NCBI RefSeq assembly: GCF_001039355.2
Contig: NW_019775769.1
Location: 12,508 to 76,507 of the forward strand
Source: Lingula anatina
Taxonomy: Eukaryota > Brachiopoda > Lingulata > Lingulida > Lingulidae
Reading direction: 5' to 3'
Length of the DNA stretch: 64,000 nucleotides
Of the stretch, positions 36,633 through 48,819 are shown in pieces. Position 1 is the stretch's first letter. The number at the start of each line of letters is the position of its first letter. A program made the position numbers and the translations under genes. Below the pieces are notes generated by a model, which saw only the letters and a list, made by a program, of their open reading frames with translations, had not been told where the DNA came from and did no database searches.

Positions 36633-37395
36633 CTAAGAAACTTCTGTCTGATGACAGGAATAAAGCAAGCACAAGGTTCATGACTGATGAATGGTCCAAA
36701 ATGGAATATTAAAGAATTAACAATATCCCTGTATGTTCCATCTTTAATGCCCTAATTTGCATCCATTTGAGCTAGGTTGACTATCAAGGAAAGGGATATG
36801 TCAGTGGCATTACATGAATGGTTATAAAATCACGAGGAAGCTGACATTTGCACGTTTTTACACATAACGTTACACAATGTCTCTGATAAAAGATACCAGA
36901 AAATTGTCATCATTTCTCCAGATAATGATGTAAAGATTTCTTTTATATTGCTACATTAAATGCACTGCATTCAATATTTTCTGCTTAATGGAATGAGAAA
37001 CAATACAGGGCTGGTAGACAAAGAACAAGCAAGCAGGCATGTATAGGCACTGAAATCAGCTTAGACATGTATACTGACAAAATAATTAAATACAAAGATA
37101 TACAAATCTAAGCCTCACAATTCTACTGTATATAAATGAAGAGGGTAAAATACATGACGTTAATGGGACAACAGGCTGATAAGAATCGGTTTTTAGAATC
37201 ATTTATATCCAAGTCATTTTTTTAATTGCTTTAGCTTATGTTTGTGACGCTCTGTTCTATAAAAACTTAACTGCATATCAGTGAAAACATATCTCCACAG
37301 TTTTTCAGATTTTCTCTTAAATACCAGATTTTGTGAGTGAGTTTTTATTCCAAACCATAGACCATAGGCTAAAATGAACATCACAGTAAGAAATA

Positions 37396-37563
37396 TCATG
37401 ATCCAGTTCCGGTCCCTGAGCCAGATGGAACATCCTCAGAATCTTCTACTCTGGAATCCTGCACTTCCACAACTGCTGTGGACTGAGAAGCACTGGTGGT
37501 GGGGGTGGAGGAATCCAACTCAGGTAAACTGAAAGATTATAAAAACTTTATGCTGTGAGGTGA

Positions 37564-37607
<44 letters not shown>

Positions 37608-38508
37608 ATGATACAGATTTAATGGAGTGCAATTAAAATAAAATGCTACACTTTTTGTCTGTGAAAATTTTGCATTTTTCGAGTAAATTTCAGGCATGAC
37701 CTTTTGGAAAATAAGTCTTAAACTCCTTATAACTTCCCTTGCTTTAAAAAACCAAACACAAAGACTAGTACATTAGGGATTACTGATCCTATTGATACAT
37801 AATTCTTGACAAGCCATTTAACATAACCAAACCATAATGTCTTATAGACTTACACCTGCTGTGATGAATCTTTCTGGTTTTCTGTAAGCTTGGCTACCAC
37901 TGGAGTCTGTGAGACATCCTTTATGCTTTCAGTTTTTGTTTCCTCAATTTTTGTCTCTTCACCAGTATCTAATTCTTTTGCCTCCCCTTGATCATCTTGA
38001 CTTTGATAGTCCCCTTCCTTTGGTTCTGTTGTAACTGTTTTAGCAACTTCATGAAGGTTGTACTTTTTGAACTTGAAGTAATCTCTCACAATGCTCATGC
38101 AGCAATTTCCCTTCAGTATCTCAACCAATACAACTATATCAGGATTTTGGTAGTCAACAGAATTCTTTGAATTCATTGTAATTATGGTGCCAGCAATTTC
38201 CTTAGAAATTCCTGCAGTACTAAAAGAGTTGTTATTTCTAATCTTGGCCATGATGTAGAAGGACTGCCCTGCCGTGCTAGGCCCTAGCTCTGCGTCAAAT
38301 GCTGACTCTACACTTTCTAATACCTTCTCCAGGACAGCCTTGCAAGTTGTAGCTATGGGAAGCATCCTCATGATATATCTAGCTTTCTGTTGCTTTGTTT
38401 CCTGGAGATCACTAAGAATGGCATGAACCAGGTGACATGGGTCTTCAAGTGTAGTCCTGATGAAAATTACATTTTTGGCACCACTTTCTACTACCTGGGA
38501 GAAGAAAA

Positions 38509-38557
<49 letters not shown>

Positions 38558-39399
38558 ATTATAATACCTAGATGTATATTATTTTGTCCAAGAGTTGCAT
38601 GAAAATGGAAGAAATACTACATGAATAGGAGAAAAATGCTAATTGCTTGACCATATTGAATCATACCAATCATTTCTTTTGAAATATTCTCAAAGGGCTT
38701 AAATACCTAAGAATTTTTAGCATTCCGTGTAAACAAGTTCATTTGGCATTCAAAGGAATATACCTGGAATCTTCTCTGTGAAGAATCTGTCTCTTTTAGT
38801 GTGTGCAGTTCTTTTTCCAACACTTTACTGATATCTTCTTCCTCCTCCTCTGCCTCTCCATCATCTGAGCCATCTCTTTCGCCACTCCCGGCCTTAGTTG
38901 AAAAAAAAAAAAAGGACATTAACTGAATTACTAAAGGCAGTGTAAGATATGTACCATGATGTTTATACTGTATGCAGTATATATATGATGAAGTGTTCCC
39001 CTTTAATTCTTTATAATAGTATATCACACGCACACACACAAAAATAAAACATACTTAAGCAAGGTTCCATGATACTGTTGATAAAGATCGAGTTTTTTCT
39101 TTTATTGGAAATAATTTTAATTGGATCTTTTGAAAGGTTAGAACTACTAGTACTAGTCAGTACATAAAAATTGCAGATATAAATATATAATATCAAATAA
39201 ATAAATGAAGCAGTACCTTCTCTGGTCCATACAGCTTATCTGCATATTCGTTCAGGATGTTGTATGCTTCTCTTACACACTGCTTTTCATTATTATTGCA
39301 GGTCAGAAGAAAACCCTTCATGCCAGCATCAAGACTAAATTCTCTCTTCCTTTTCTTCATTGCACATTTTATGTAATATGACTTTGGTCTCTTCCCCAT
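37396..39399 (-). CDS. THUMPD1: THUMP domain-containing protein 1
   Basis: Complete four-exon gene of about 361 residues (human 353). Exons in transcript order: 39399-39217, 38892-38764, 38494-37854 and 37528-37396 (TGA 37398-37396), phases 0, 0, 2. The N-terminus has the basic KKRKRE stretch, then GFLLTCNNNEKQCVREAYNI and LYGPEK as in the family. Exon 2 is very acidic (GEAEEEEEDISKVLEKELHT). Exon 3 holds the THUMP domain (GAKNVIFIRTTLEDP, YIMRMLPIATTCKA, NPDIVVLVEILKGNCCMSIV, YFKFKKYNLHEV). The protein acts with the acetyltransferase NAT10 in making N4-acetylcytidine in tRNA. The C-terminal tail is Ser/Thr/acidic and low in complexity. If the exon 3 donor is read through, a stop follows within two codons. 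It is divergent from POLDIP3, 230 bases away. Confidence 0.95.
37565..37605 (+). repeat. 41-base poly(A) run
   Basis: An uninterrupted A run in the last THUMPD1 intron, about 40 bases upstream of the terminal exon acceptor when read as T on the transcribed strand. No retrotransposon body is attached. Confidence 0.9.
38505..38554 (+). repeat. (AAAT)n microsatellite
   Basis: About 12 TAAA units in the THUMPD1 intron, ten bases upstream of exon 3 in transcript direction. Similar arrays lie at 42184-42220, 48774-48821 and 53645-53697, each next to an exon acceptor or inside an intron. Confidence 0.9.
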
Positions 39400-39629
39400 T
39401 CTTTCTTATCCAAGTTTGAACATGTGCAAAAGTTCAGTTCTGGTAAAATACCCCAAATATGCTCGCACCGGTATGATACTACGATGTACAACTTATTTGA
39501 CTTGTTTATCACACTTTATCTCTCACTCACATGTGTATATCTGCGGGTCTGTTATCGACGATTTTAAACCAATGAAATGTGTCCACACCATTCACTTCAA
39601 CACATTGGGGAAAATTGGGTCGCTGCAAA
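39400..39629. promoter_or_regulatory. Divergent promoter, THUMPD1 and POLDIP3
   Basis: The start codons lie 230 bases apart on opposite strands. The segment must contain both 5' UTRs and core promoters. No TATA box is obvious. Both products act in RNA metabolism, so co-expression from a shared promoter is plausible but inferred. Confidence 0.65.
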
Positions 39630-42183
39630 ATGGACGTCTCTCTGGACGACTACATCACCAAAAATCAAAGAAAATTTGTCTCTAGACCCGGGTAAGTAAT
39701 CCTAAAACGTACTTTATAAGTCTGTGCTCACATTATCTGAATATGGACGTAGAAAACAATGCGCAAGTGCTTATGTTTTGCATTCGCGACCCTTGATATC
39801 TAAGTCGCCGCTTTCTCTGACTTAGTTTCTCTTTCCATTGAATATCCCATTTCTGTATATTTAACGAATGCATTTCAAGATGTAGATGGTTTTTTGACAG
39901 GTGTACCGTCTCTGAAATGTAATGGAGGAAGTGTGATGCGCAATCAATATTCTTGTCATTTCAGAGCCATTTGCGCACTATTCACATCAAGGGTGCTTGG
40001 AATTTGATTGAGCATGATTTAGGTTTCTTGTACTCAGTTTACATACCTTACATCTCAAGGCCTGCAAAACTATCCTAGGTGTTAACCGAAAATCTCCCTC
40101 ACATGCTGTCCGCGGAGAACTGGGCAGCTTCCCAATACTGACCACTGCCTACACACTGGCCCTCAAATACTGGCACAGCCTCCAATATAAAAAGCACCAT
40201 GACACCACCTCCTTAGTTACTCATGCACTTCACGAAAATGAAAATTTAAACAGACTTAACACCTCAACCTGGTCAACCGGCATTAAAAATACACTGGCGC
40301 TCATTGGACGCCCTGACATTTGGGAGGACCCTTTTAAAATATCCATGACCGCACTCTCTTCCATAATAAAACCGCTTATCCAAATCTCTTATAGTTCGGC
40401 CTTNTGAATTTATTTTTTGTTCAGAAAAGCTGTACATCACATAAAAAGATGTGTTATAGATATTGAGTTACATGTTCACTGTTTTTCTTTCCACAGTGCA
40501 TCTGCACAGCAAAGACTTGGTGCAAAAACGAAAGGCCCTGTTTTTACAACAAAGCAGCAAGGAAACATAAAACAAAGACCTGGAATACAAAGACAAACAA
40601 AATTTGCAGTGACTGGCCTGGGAAATGTCAAAGGTTTTGATGCTAGACAGAAAATAGCAAGTAAGCCCATTAAAGATGCCAGAGACAAAATTATAGCCAA
40701 AACAAAGTTTGTGGATGCTCGAGTGCGGATACAAAATAAGAAGGCCCAGCAGCCTGTTGATGCGAGAGAGAAGCTGAAAGCTAAACAGGCCAACAAGGGC
40801 CCTACTGTGAGTGTGACAGGACTGGGAAACTTTTCTAAACAACAGACACAGCCTAAGCAAGGAATAAATCAGAATTTCACAGTAAGTTGCCATATATTCT
40901 GTGGTACATTTGTTATGTTGAGATATCCTTCAGTAGTCACAGTAATAGTGCAAGTAATAGATTTTATTAAATTACTTAACACTCATATGCACCAGATTAA
41001 CTGTGTTTCTCCTTTAATAACTTGCACATACATGTTTCGCTATTCACGAACATTGTCCATAAACTAAGCATACAGATCTTATCTTTTTAGACATGCTGGA
41101 ACTATTGGTCTTACCAGTTACATCTGATAAAAATAATTAATACTGGTGTCCAGTCAGTCCCTGTTTCACCTCAATATAACTACACTATTATATGTTGTAT
41201 ACAGCTGAGACTCCGGTAATAACTAGTAAATACAGATATAATTGTTTGCTGATTTATTTTCCAGGTGACCAGTCTCCAAACAACAGGGGGGCTTGTCCGA
41301 GCAGTAAGTTTTCGTGATTATTCACACATATAATTTTATTGATTCTTGCTAATATTTGATATTTTTGGAAAGATACAGATTCAAAAGAGGTAAGACACCA
41401 AACTTTATTGAATAGTTGTTGAGTATATCTGAGGAGCATACATTTGGTTTGTTTTATCATTGGAATTGGGCTGTTCAGACTTACACGCCTCCTCATTTCC
41501 AAGTATTCATATTAACACCAGCTTCTCTTTATTTTAAATACTAGACTACAGGAGGTGTGTTAGTCTCTTAATCGGACTGCATTCAGCGAGAGTCTCCATG
41601 GAGTTAGTGCGCACTAGCTTTTGTGACCTAACTCTTCTAAATGGCCCCCTACCCTATAAAAGTTTATGAGGGTGCAACTTTTACCACAATATCATAATAA
41701 ATAGACACATAAACACAATGATACATATACATATGCATGCAGGTTGATACATGAGAAATATATTGTTACCAGACTGCCAGTATCATACTGCCAGTAGTCC
41801 TGATATAAAAGGTTACAATTATTGCTGTGAATAAGCACTGCAGTGGCTTGGTTTCTGTGCTGTTTGAACTGTTGGTTGAAACTGAATTACCCTTGTCTTG
41901 TAGATTGGAAATCCAGGACAGAAGACATCTGGGCATCAGGTGTTAATGGGATCAAACAACATATTTGTCACAACATCCAATAAACCCACAACAGCACAAG
42001 TAAGTAGGAATTAACTGTTAAATATCTGAATTAGCAAAGTACCTTTAAACCGAGACTGCTAAAATTATGATATATTCAGAGAAATTTTCATTGCCATCTT
42101 TTATCTGAACATATTCTCTGTTTGAAATTGATAATGATTACTTAATTTTTGCTTTGTTCTCATGTTTGATTGGTACCATTCAG

Positions 42184-42218
<35 letters not shown>

Positions 42219-44266
42219 ATCTTTTATAGGCCAAGCCATTGGGTGCAGTGAGGACCAACACAGCAGCTATGGCAGCTCGTAGACATCCGCATTCTCTCCC
42301 AGCCCGCAGTCCTATCATTCAGATTAGAAATGATCAGTATGAAGAACCAGACCCAGACTCTGACCCAGAGATGGAGTACACGTACACTCCTCCACCAGTC
42401 AGAGTTACTGGGCCAGCTGTGAAAGTCCCATCTCCGGTTATTTCCCAGACAAGATCTCCTATCAGGCTTACTGCCAAGACGACACCAAAACCAGTGCAAC
42501 AGGTCAAAGTGAAGACGGTAAAATTGCCAACTTCATCTTCACAACTTCATCTTCATCTTGCTCTGTTAGCCTTGAAAGTGGATCAGCTTTTAAAATGAGC
42601 TTGATCAGATTATTCTTTATGTATTTTCAACATTTAAAAATTCTGTTTCACCTTATGGATATTTAATAAGGTCTTACTTGGCCAATTCCTTGAAAAGGAT
42701 GTAGAAAACATGGGTCAGTATTAGGATTTTACTTGTTTTAAATACTTGCTTAATTTTTTAAAAGAAAACAAAAACTTCTTTCATTTTTCAGTTGCAGGAG
42801 CCGGAAGTTGATGTCATAAGCCCCCTGCAAGGCTACAAAATATTGGTGACAAATTTACACCCAGTTGTCACAGAAGAAGATATCATTGTAAGCCAGCATA
42901 CTGTTTATGTAGTCCAGTTTTGTTTAATGTCTGTATATTGATTTAGAAATGAATAAATGTGCCAAAGAAATGTATGTATAGGGAATTCATGCTAGGACAG
43001 TGTTCATCTTAATCAGAAGAACCTTTTCAAAATGTACACTAGTTTTTTATGGTAAAGTGTTTGTGTTTTCAAAATGACTTTTTAAAACATGGAAACATTA
43101 AGATTAATAAAAATTGACTTTAAAGACCATAAATTGTTAGAATTCATTGTATGTTTTAACATTTCAGGAACTATTCAGTGCAATGGGAGCTTTAAAGAAG
43201 GCCAGAATGTTGAAGCCAGGTGTGGCAGAGGCTGTGTTCTTTAAGAAGGAAGAGGCTGTGCTGGCCATCAAGAAGTATCATAACAGAGAACTGGATGGTA
43301 GGTGGTGCTGTATTGTTTTTTTTCTTTTTTTTTTGAGCAGGTAAAATGATTAAAATGTCAAATGTATTATAATTGATCACGATGTTGTATCTGTGACTTA
43401 GAGGTCTGATAAGATGTAATAGTGACTGCTGAATCAGATATGATCATTAAATTGAACATTGATCATTGACATCATTGACATTTTTATAAACCATTTAGAG
43501 AATAGGAAACATTTATAAAGAATTGAAAACAGTGTCACTTGACGCAACTTTTGGTGTTATCTTGAAGGTCATTTACATTGAAGTATTAAATTACATAATA
43601 AAACATTTAAAGAGGCAGTATATTGTTTTGCAGGATTTAGAAATTGGATTGGATGTACCTTGTTTGATATCAATTTTTTTCGGCCAGCAAAGCAATGTTT
43701 TGACTTTGACCAATATTACTAATTGTTGTATGTTGTCATTACTAAACTGGATTGCAAATAACACATATTTTATACTATTACTGACCACATGTTATGTCTT
43801 TTCTCCACTCAGGTGTTCCCATGCAGGTGAAAATGGTCACCCCACTAACTGCAGTAGTGAGCAAGCCTCCTGAAGACCCGGAAGTTTCTTCATCACAACA
43901 CGTGTAAGTTCACAAAGAATGTCCTGGTTACCCTCAGTCTTTGATTCTTCTTGATATGGGATGTTTAGAGTTTTGTGTGGAGCCCCTATCTTGAACACTA
44001 GAGCAATGCAATCCATGTGGTTAAGGTTTAACAGGTGGTTTTACACTTCAGCAAATTTTGACACAAGCTCTGATACACTTATAAGGTCAGATAGTAAGAG
44101 AATTTCTTTGGTTTTTTTCAGATTTGGCCGTTTGGGCCCAGCATCCTCAAAGGAGCCTCAGAATCAAGGTGACGTTGATGTGTCCTTGGTCCATAAAGCT
44201 CTCTTTAAGGCGAAGGATGCTGCTGCAGCACCCTCCAGACCTGTGACTTTTACAGTTAAAATATGA
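39630..44266 (+). CDS. POLDIP3: Polymerase delta-interacting protein 3 (SKAR)
   Basis: Complete nine-exon gene of 443 residues (human 421). Exons: 39630-39691, 40497-40881, 41265-41303, 41904-41999, 42230-42517, 42792-42887, 43168-43297, 43813-43903 and 44122-44266 (TGA at the end); phases close. The N-terminus MDVSLDDYI matches the family's MADISLDELI. Exon 2 carries the DAR repeats (DARQKI, DARDKI, DARVRI, DAREKL). Exons 6-8 form one RRM with RNP2-like ILVTNL, VTEEDIIELFSAMGALKKAR and RNP1-like VAEAVFFKK. The C-terminus has VSLVHKALFKAKD and ends FTVKI, as in human. SKAR binds the exon junction/TREX machinery and S6K1 and links splicing to translation and export. Two copies of VTGLGN in exon 2 (FAVTGLGN, VSVTGLGN) are not known to me from the human protein. 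The exon 5 acceptor follows an AAAT microsatellite with a very short pyrimidine tract. Confidence 0.95.
40036..40407 (+). mobile_element. Non-LTR retrotransposon ORF2 fragment
   Basis: In one open frame the segment reads HLKACKTILGVNRKSPSHAV, then RGELGSFPILTTAYTLALKYWH and continues to PDIWEDPFKI. The C-x(2)-ILGV, AVRGELG and LKYWH pattern is the region downstream of the reverse transcriptase domain in many invertebrate LINEs. The frame stays open for about 120 codons, so the copy is young or was recently active. It stops at an N (40404) followed by TGA. The rest of the element is absent. It lies in POLDIP3 intron 1, in sense orientation. Confidence 0.8.
41565..41615. mobile_element. MITE arm fragment in POLDIP3 intron
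   Basis: GCATTCAGCGAGAGTCTCCA followed by TGGAGTTAG resembles the right arm of the 60368-60635 element (GCAGTCAGCGAGAGTCCCTG, CAGAGTTGG). No matching opposite arm was found nearby, so it is probably a truncated copy. Confidence 0.4.
42184..42220 (+). repeat. (AAAT)n microsatellite abutting the POLDIP3 exon 5 acceptor
   Basis: About nine AAAT units end nine bases before the exon at 42230, leaving only CTTTTATAG as pyrimidine tract and acceptor. Confidence 0.9.
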
Positions 44267-44772
44267 TACACCAGACATTTATTGGCGTCAGTTTTTTTTC
44301 CAAAATTTCTGTTGAAGACTCATCATTTTAGCAGGCACCTCAAGTAATTTTTTGTCCATAGAGACACTTGCAATAGGTTTGCAAATAAGACTTGAGTAAA
44401 AAAAAAGTTTCTTTAGAAAACAATGTTATTGAATTAGGGTCTATCATTTTTTCCCCTTTTCAGTTTTATTTATATGTGCCTAAACATTTTACTTCAAGAT
44501 AGACATTTTATTTTAAGCAATATAGTTGATAGAGCATCTGAACGAGAATTGTTGAGTTAAAGTAAAGCAGCCGTTCATGTATTATAATGTTCAATATAAG
44601 TGTGTTAGTATTGTTGCATTCCATAATCGTATTGTATTGTAAATAACTAAGCAGGTAGTTGAGGCAGAGTGTCAGCTGGATATTATCTTGCCAACTAGGC
44701 CAGGATAAAACGTGTCTCATGCTGGAAATTAGAAATCAAGAAACATCCCTCCACGTATTTAAAAGGAACTAT

Positions 44773-44778
44773 AATAAA
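44773..44778 (+). terminator. POLDIP3: Polyadenylation signal, POLDIP3
   Basis: First clear AATAAA after the POLDIP3 stop, giving a 3' UTR of about 0.5 kb. Minus-strand AATAAA signals usable by ECD lie at 44824-44829 and 44840-44845, so the convergent transcripts may just meet or overlap. Confidence 0.55.
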
Positions 44779-46515
44779 CACTTTATTCCTTTCAAAATTT
44801 GTTGACTTCTTATAACAAATAGTTTTATTTTCCAAAATGTTTATTTAATATAAAGCTGTACAAGGATTCAAGATGAAGACACAATACAAAAACATGAAGG
44901 CAGCCCTAAAATTATTTGATTAACAGCACATGGACTAGAAGAACGATTATATACAAATATCTCTTTACTTTATGGTGGGATAATGTTTCACCATCTCCTG
45001 CCTACCAAATACTGGGTAGTATTTTGATATCATTTTTTTCATGCACTGATTAATGCAATTTACATTAAAAAAGACATCAAAAACTTAAACACACTGTAGA
45101 ACATTTAATACAGTCACTGTGCTGAACACCACTTTGGCTAGCTTATTATTGCAGTGGATGGCAAAATGCTTATGGATCACAATGGATTATTACAAAAAGA
45201 ACATGAAAACATGGCAAGAAAAGGCACACTACACCAAGATTTTAAGCATTTGTGTTAAAGATGCTCAGTGCTTCAGTGCGAACGACAATTATTTTGAAGA
45301 GCAAGTATAAGGGACTTTTTACACAAGGAATGTGGAACGCAGACCTGTTTAACAGACGATAAATGTGCATGAATGTGAAATACAAAGACTTGAAAAAGTA
45401 TCAAAAATAGCACCATCGAAATCAGTTTTCAGACCTTGAATCCACTTTTTAAGTAGCACTGGTCTGATAGGAATATTATATGCAGACAGCAATTAAAAAG
45501 ATTTTAAACACAACACTGAAATAAGTTGCTTACAGAAGAAAATATTTACCACCTACAAACCACTGCCATTCCATCCCTCATAAAGAATCTTTCAATTTAA
45601 TCAGTCATAGTAATAGAATATACAAAAAAATTCTACAAAAGTAGTAACTGTCTTTTCACTGTTCCAATCCCATCACCCTCTCACACCCCAAGGGAAAAAA
45701 TTAAAGCTAGCACCACAATTGGTTATAGCATTTTACATACTTCAGGGTTACTTCAGCATTACTAATACAATGTAGAATCCACTGTAAAGAACACTTGCAA
45801 ATTATTTTGACCAGGAAAACAAAACAGACAATTTTTTTTCCAAATTAAGGTACTAACAATGTGACTGAAGGTTTTTCATACAGGACAGGGTTATTCAACA
45901 CATACACACTTCAAGTGCTTTTTTACTGGGTGGGACAAGTGACAACAGTGGAGGTATGAAAGAAAGACAAGTTTTTTACCCAAAGTTTGTCACAAAAATG
46001 CCATGAAGGAGTTGTGCCAGTATCTTCTGCAACTGCATAAAGCCAAGCCACGGCAGCAAGCTGCTAGCATGTTAAAATTTCACAAGAGAAAGTTACGTGC
46101 CACCATTTCCATACTGCTGAACTCCAGCACCATCACAGTCTTTGAGACCTCGGGACCCAGTTTTTACAAAAGACTTTAAGTCGAAAGTTAGTCTTCACTT
46201 TAAAGAGCATTTTTCAGTCCTTTTTCAAGGATAAATCTTATAGTAATCCTCAAAATGTTGTGAATATTGATCTAAAAATGTCTCTGTACAATTGACCCGA
46301 AATTCTCATAGGAGACTAATTTTTTTGCTTTTAAAGTTTAGATCAAGTCATGGCCTAAATTCTTTAGTATAAATGGGGCCATAAGACCTGCAGCTAACAA
46401 AGAAGACACACTTGACCTTAAAAATTCACCTGTTTCTCAAACATAAAATAAAGTCTCTTAAGTTTTTTCTGCTGAGTGAACTGAAGTCACAATGATCTTC
46501 AGCATGGCAAAATCT
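44779..46515 (-). other. ECD 3' UTR and convergent gap with POLDIP3
   Basis: No coding sequence. It is the probable 3' UTR of ECD if the minus-strand signals at 44824-44845 are used. A closer AATAAA overlaps the ECD stop codon itself (46515-46520) and would be too close to work as the only signal. Confidence 0.45.
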
Positions 46516-48776
46516 TTATTTCTTTGGCGGTTGGTTTGGAACTTTCACTCCCATTGTCTCTAGAATGTTAGAAGCAGGTCCTGCAAGGCCTTGCTGCTCT
46601 GCATAGGACTGCAACAGATTCTTCACAACTGTCATGTCAACATTCACAGGTTTGAAGTCGTCATCATCCAAGTTGTCTATGTCATCATCATCCTCCATCT
46701 CTGCCATAGTGGGCTTAGATGTTGTGGAGGCCTGGTGAAATAAAAATATTTCAGTATTTTGTAAGAATTTATAATAATTTATATTCTATGAGACAGCCAA
46801 ACTAACAAACAAACAAAAAAGTATCAAATTGTGGTAGTATGCTGTTCATAGACTTGCATTAAATTACACATATGATTTACCACAAATATTGCTCAGGTAT
46901 CACATATATCCTATTGCCTGTTGAAAGACATGGAAGATAGTTAATATCAAATAATTCTAAAAAATAACTGGGCATATGTTTTCATGACCTGACACAAAAT
47001 ACGGGTAACAGTAAACTATCACTACCTTTCCATTTGAAATGGCAACAGGGTCTTTTTCGAAACTTTTACCAACAGTTGTCTTAGCCAGTTCTCTGTCCAT
47101 TGCGGTCATATACTCCGCCATCTTTTTATCCGCCTTCTTCCCCTTGGCAGGCATTTCCTCATCTGAACCCACATCTGAACCATACTCATCCATGTCTGAA
47201 CTGTTACTGCTCTCTGGGTCATCAAATTCTATGTGAAATAAAAAAAAATATCCCTTAATCAGACATGAACCTAGGTTACAAAAAACTCTGAAAATTTATC
47301 AAGACAAATCTCATTTATTCTTGCCGAATCTCAGGAACCATCAGAATTATACTAAAAAATGTGGAATTCTGCATTTCTGCAGTAAAAAGCTCATGTCTGC
47401 TTAATACGTTTCACATTAAAAATACACTGGAGTAATGACATGTCTATGTTTAATGGCTGAAGTGTCTCAAGGAATTCTTTAAATTAAAAACAAATGCTTG
47501 TCTTCCCACATTTGAACTTGGTTATGCCGTTCTCTGTCCTCACTTACCAAACATTTTTGTCATTGACTCAATAAAGCCATTCGCTTCAAACTGGACATCA
47601 CCCTCATCATCCCTGAAATCAAAATTAAACTGATATAAACTACAATTCAGAAATCCCCTACATAAAAAAAAAGTATAGTTAAATTTCTTTTGGCATAGAT
47701 ACTGCAGTAGCTAACAACACTCGATGCTTTAAGAAGCCAATCTCTTTATAGTACTATTGCCCAAATAAAAATTATAGTTTAGTTGCTTTTGATGTAAATA
47801 GCTAAATTCACTCCATGCTTTCAGGAGCCAATCTATTTATAGTATTATTGAAGTCTTGATAAAAAAAGTATAGTTTAGTTTTTTTTATGTAAATGACTAA
47901 GAACTCTCTATGCTGTAAGAAAGTCAATCTATTTATACATAGTTTTATTGCAGCCCACATAAATCTCATTTTGGGGTGTAACTTACCCAGGAAACTCTGC
48001 TCCCTCGTGACTAGATACTTTGTCTACAAATGTTTTCATGCTTTCAGAGACTTGGCTAAAATCAAATGCATCTTTCTTCTCCTGTGGGTCTTCAATCCCT
48101 GCAACCTTACACAACATGTCATCTAACTGTTCTGGGGTCAGGTCTAACCAGCTGTCATCTGGAAGAGAACATTACCTCATCATTTTAATCTCCATTTTGA
48201 GGCATTCGTTATTGGAGAGTGCTCTTTTTTGGATGCACAACGAATATACCAGAAGTACTGTATCTCATAAATTGTCTAATTTGGTTGCTTCAGATGAACA
48301 TTTTGTCATCATCTGCAATGGATGCACTGGCAGTATCTAATAATTTGTATTATACGATTGACTCACTATTGTAATATTATCTGTATCTATAATAGAAACA
48401 GTCAGAAATGCCAAGGTATACATGTAGTTTACTGATGGTTACATAAATGTTTATAACTGTGCACACGTTAATCTGAACTCACCATCCTCAGGCGGCAGTT
48501 GATTCCCCTCCTTCCTCATCTCCTCAATGTTGATGTCCACTGTGTTCAGAATATCCAGGATCTGGCGACCAGGCTCATCATAAAAGCTGGAATAGTTTAA
48601 GTTTATTATTTATGTGAAAAAAAAAAGAAAGTAGTAGATAATATATCTTTGAAATAAAAAGTAAAATGAAAAAATCAGATTTAGACACTGCATCATATTA
48701 AAATCTAACTGACATGTACCAACACAATTCTTTTTTCCATAAGCAATTAGGCAATCTTATATTAGCCATGCAAAAA

Positions 48777-48819
<43 letters not shown>

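Noticed and set aside
36361-36699. 112-codon minus-strand frame in the THUMPD1 3' UTR
   Set aside because: It runs through the palindromic MITE remnant and has no conserved features.
37214-37399. Minus-strand frame MIFLTVMFILAYGLWFGIKT with an apparent membrane helix overlapping the THUMPD1 stop codon
   Set aside because: It lies wholly in the THUMPD1 3' UTR, and its ATG overlaps the stop only by chance. No homology is recognised.
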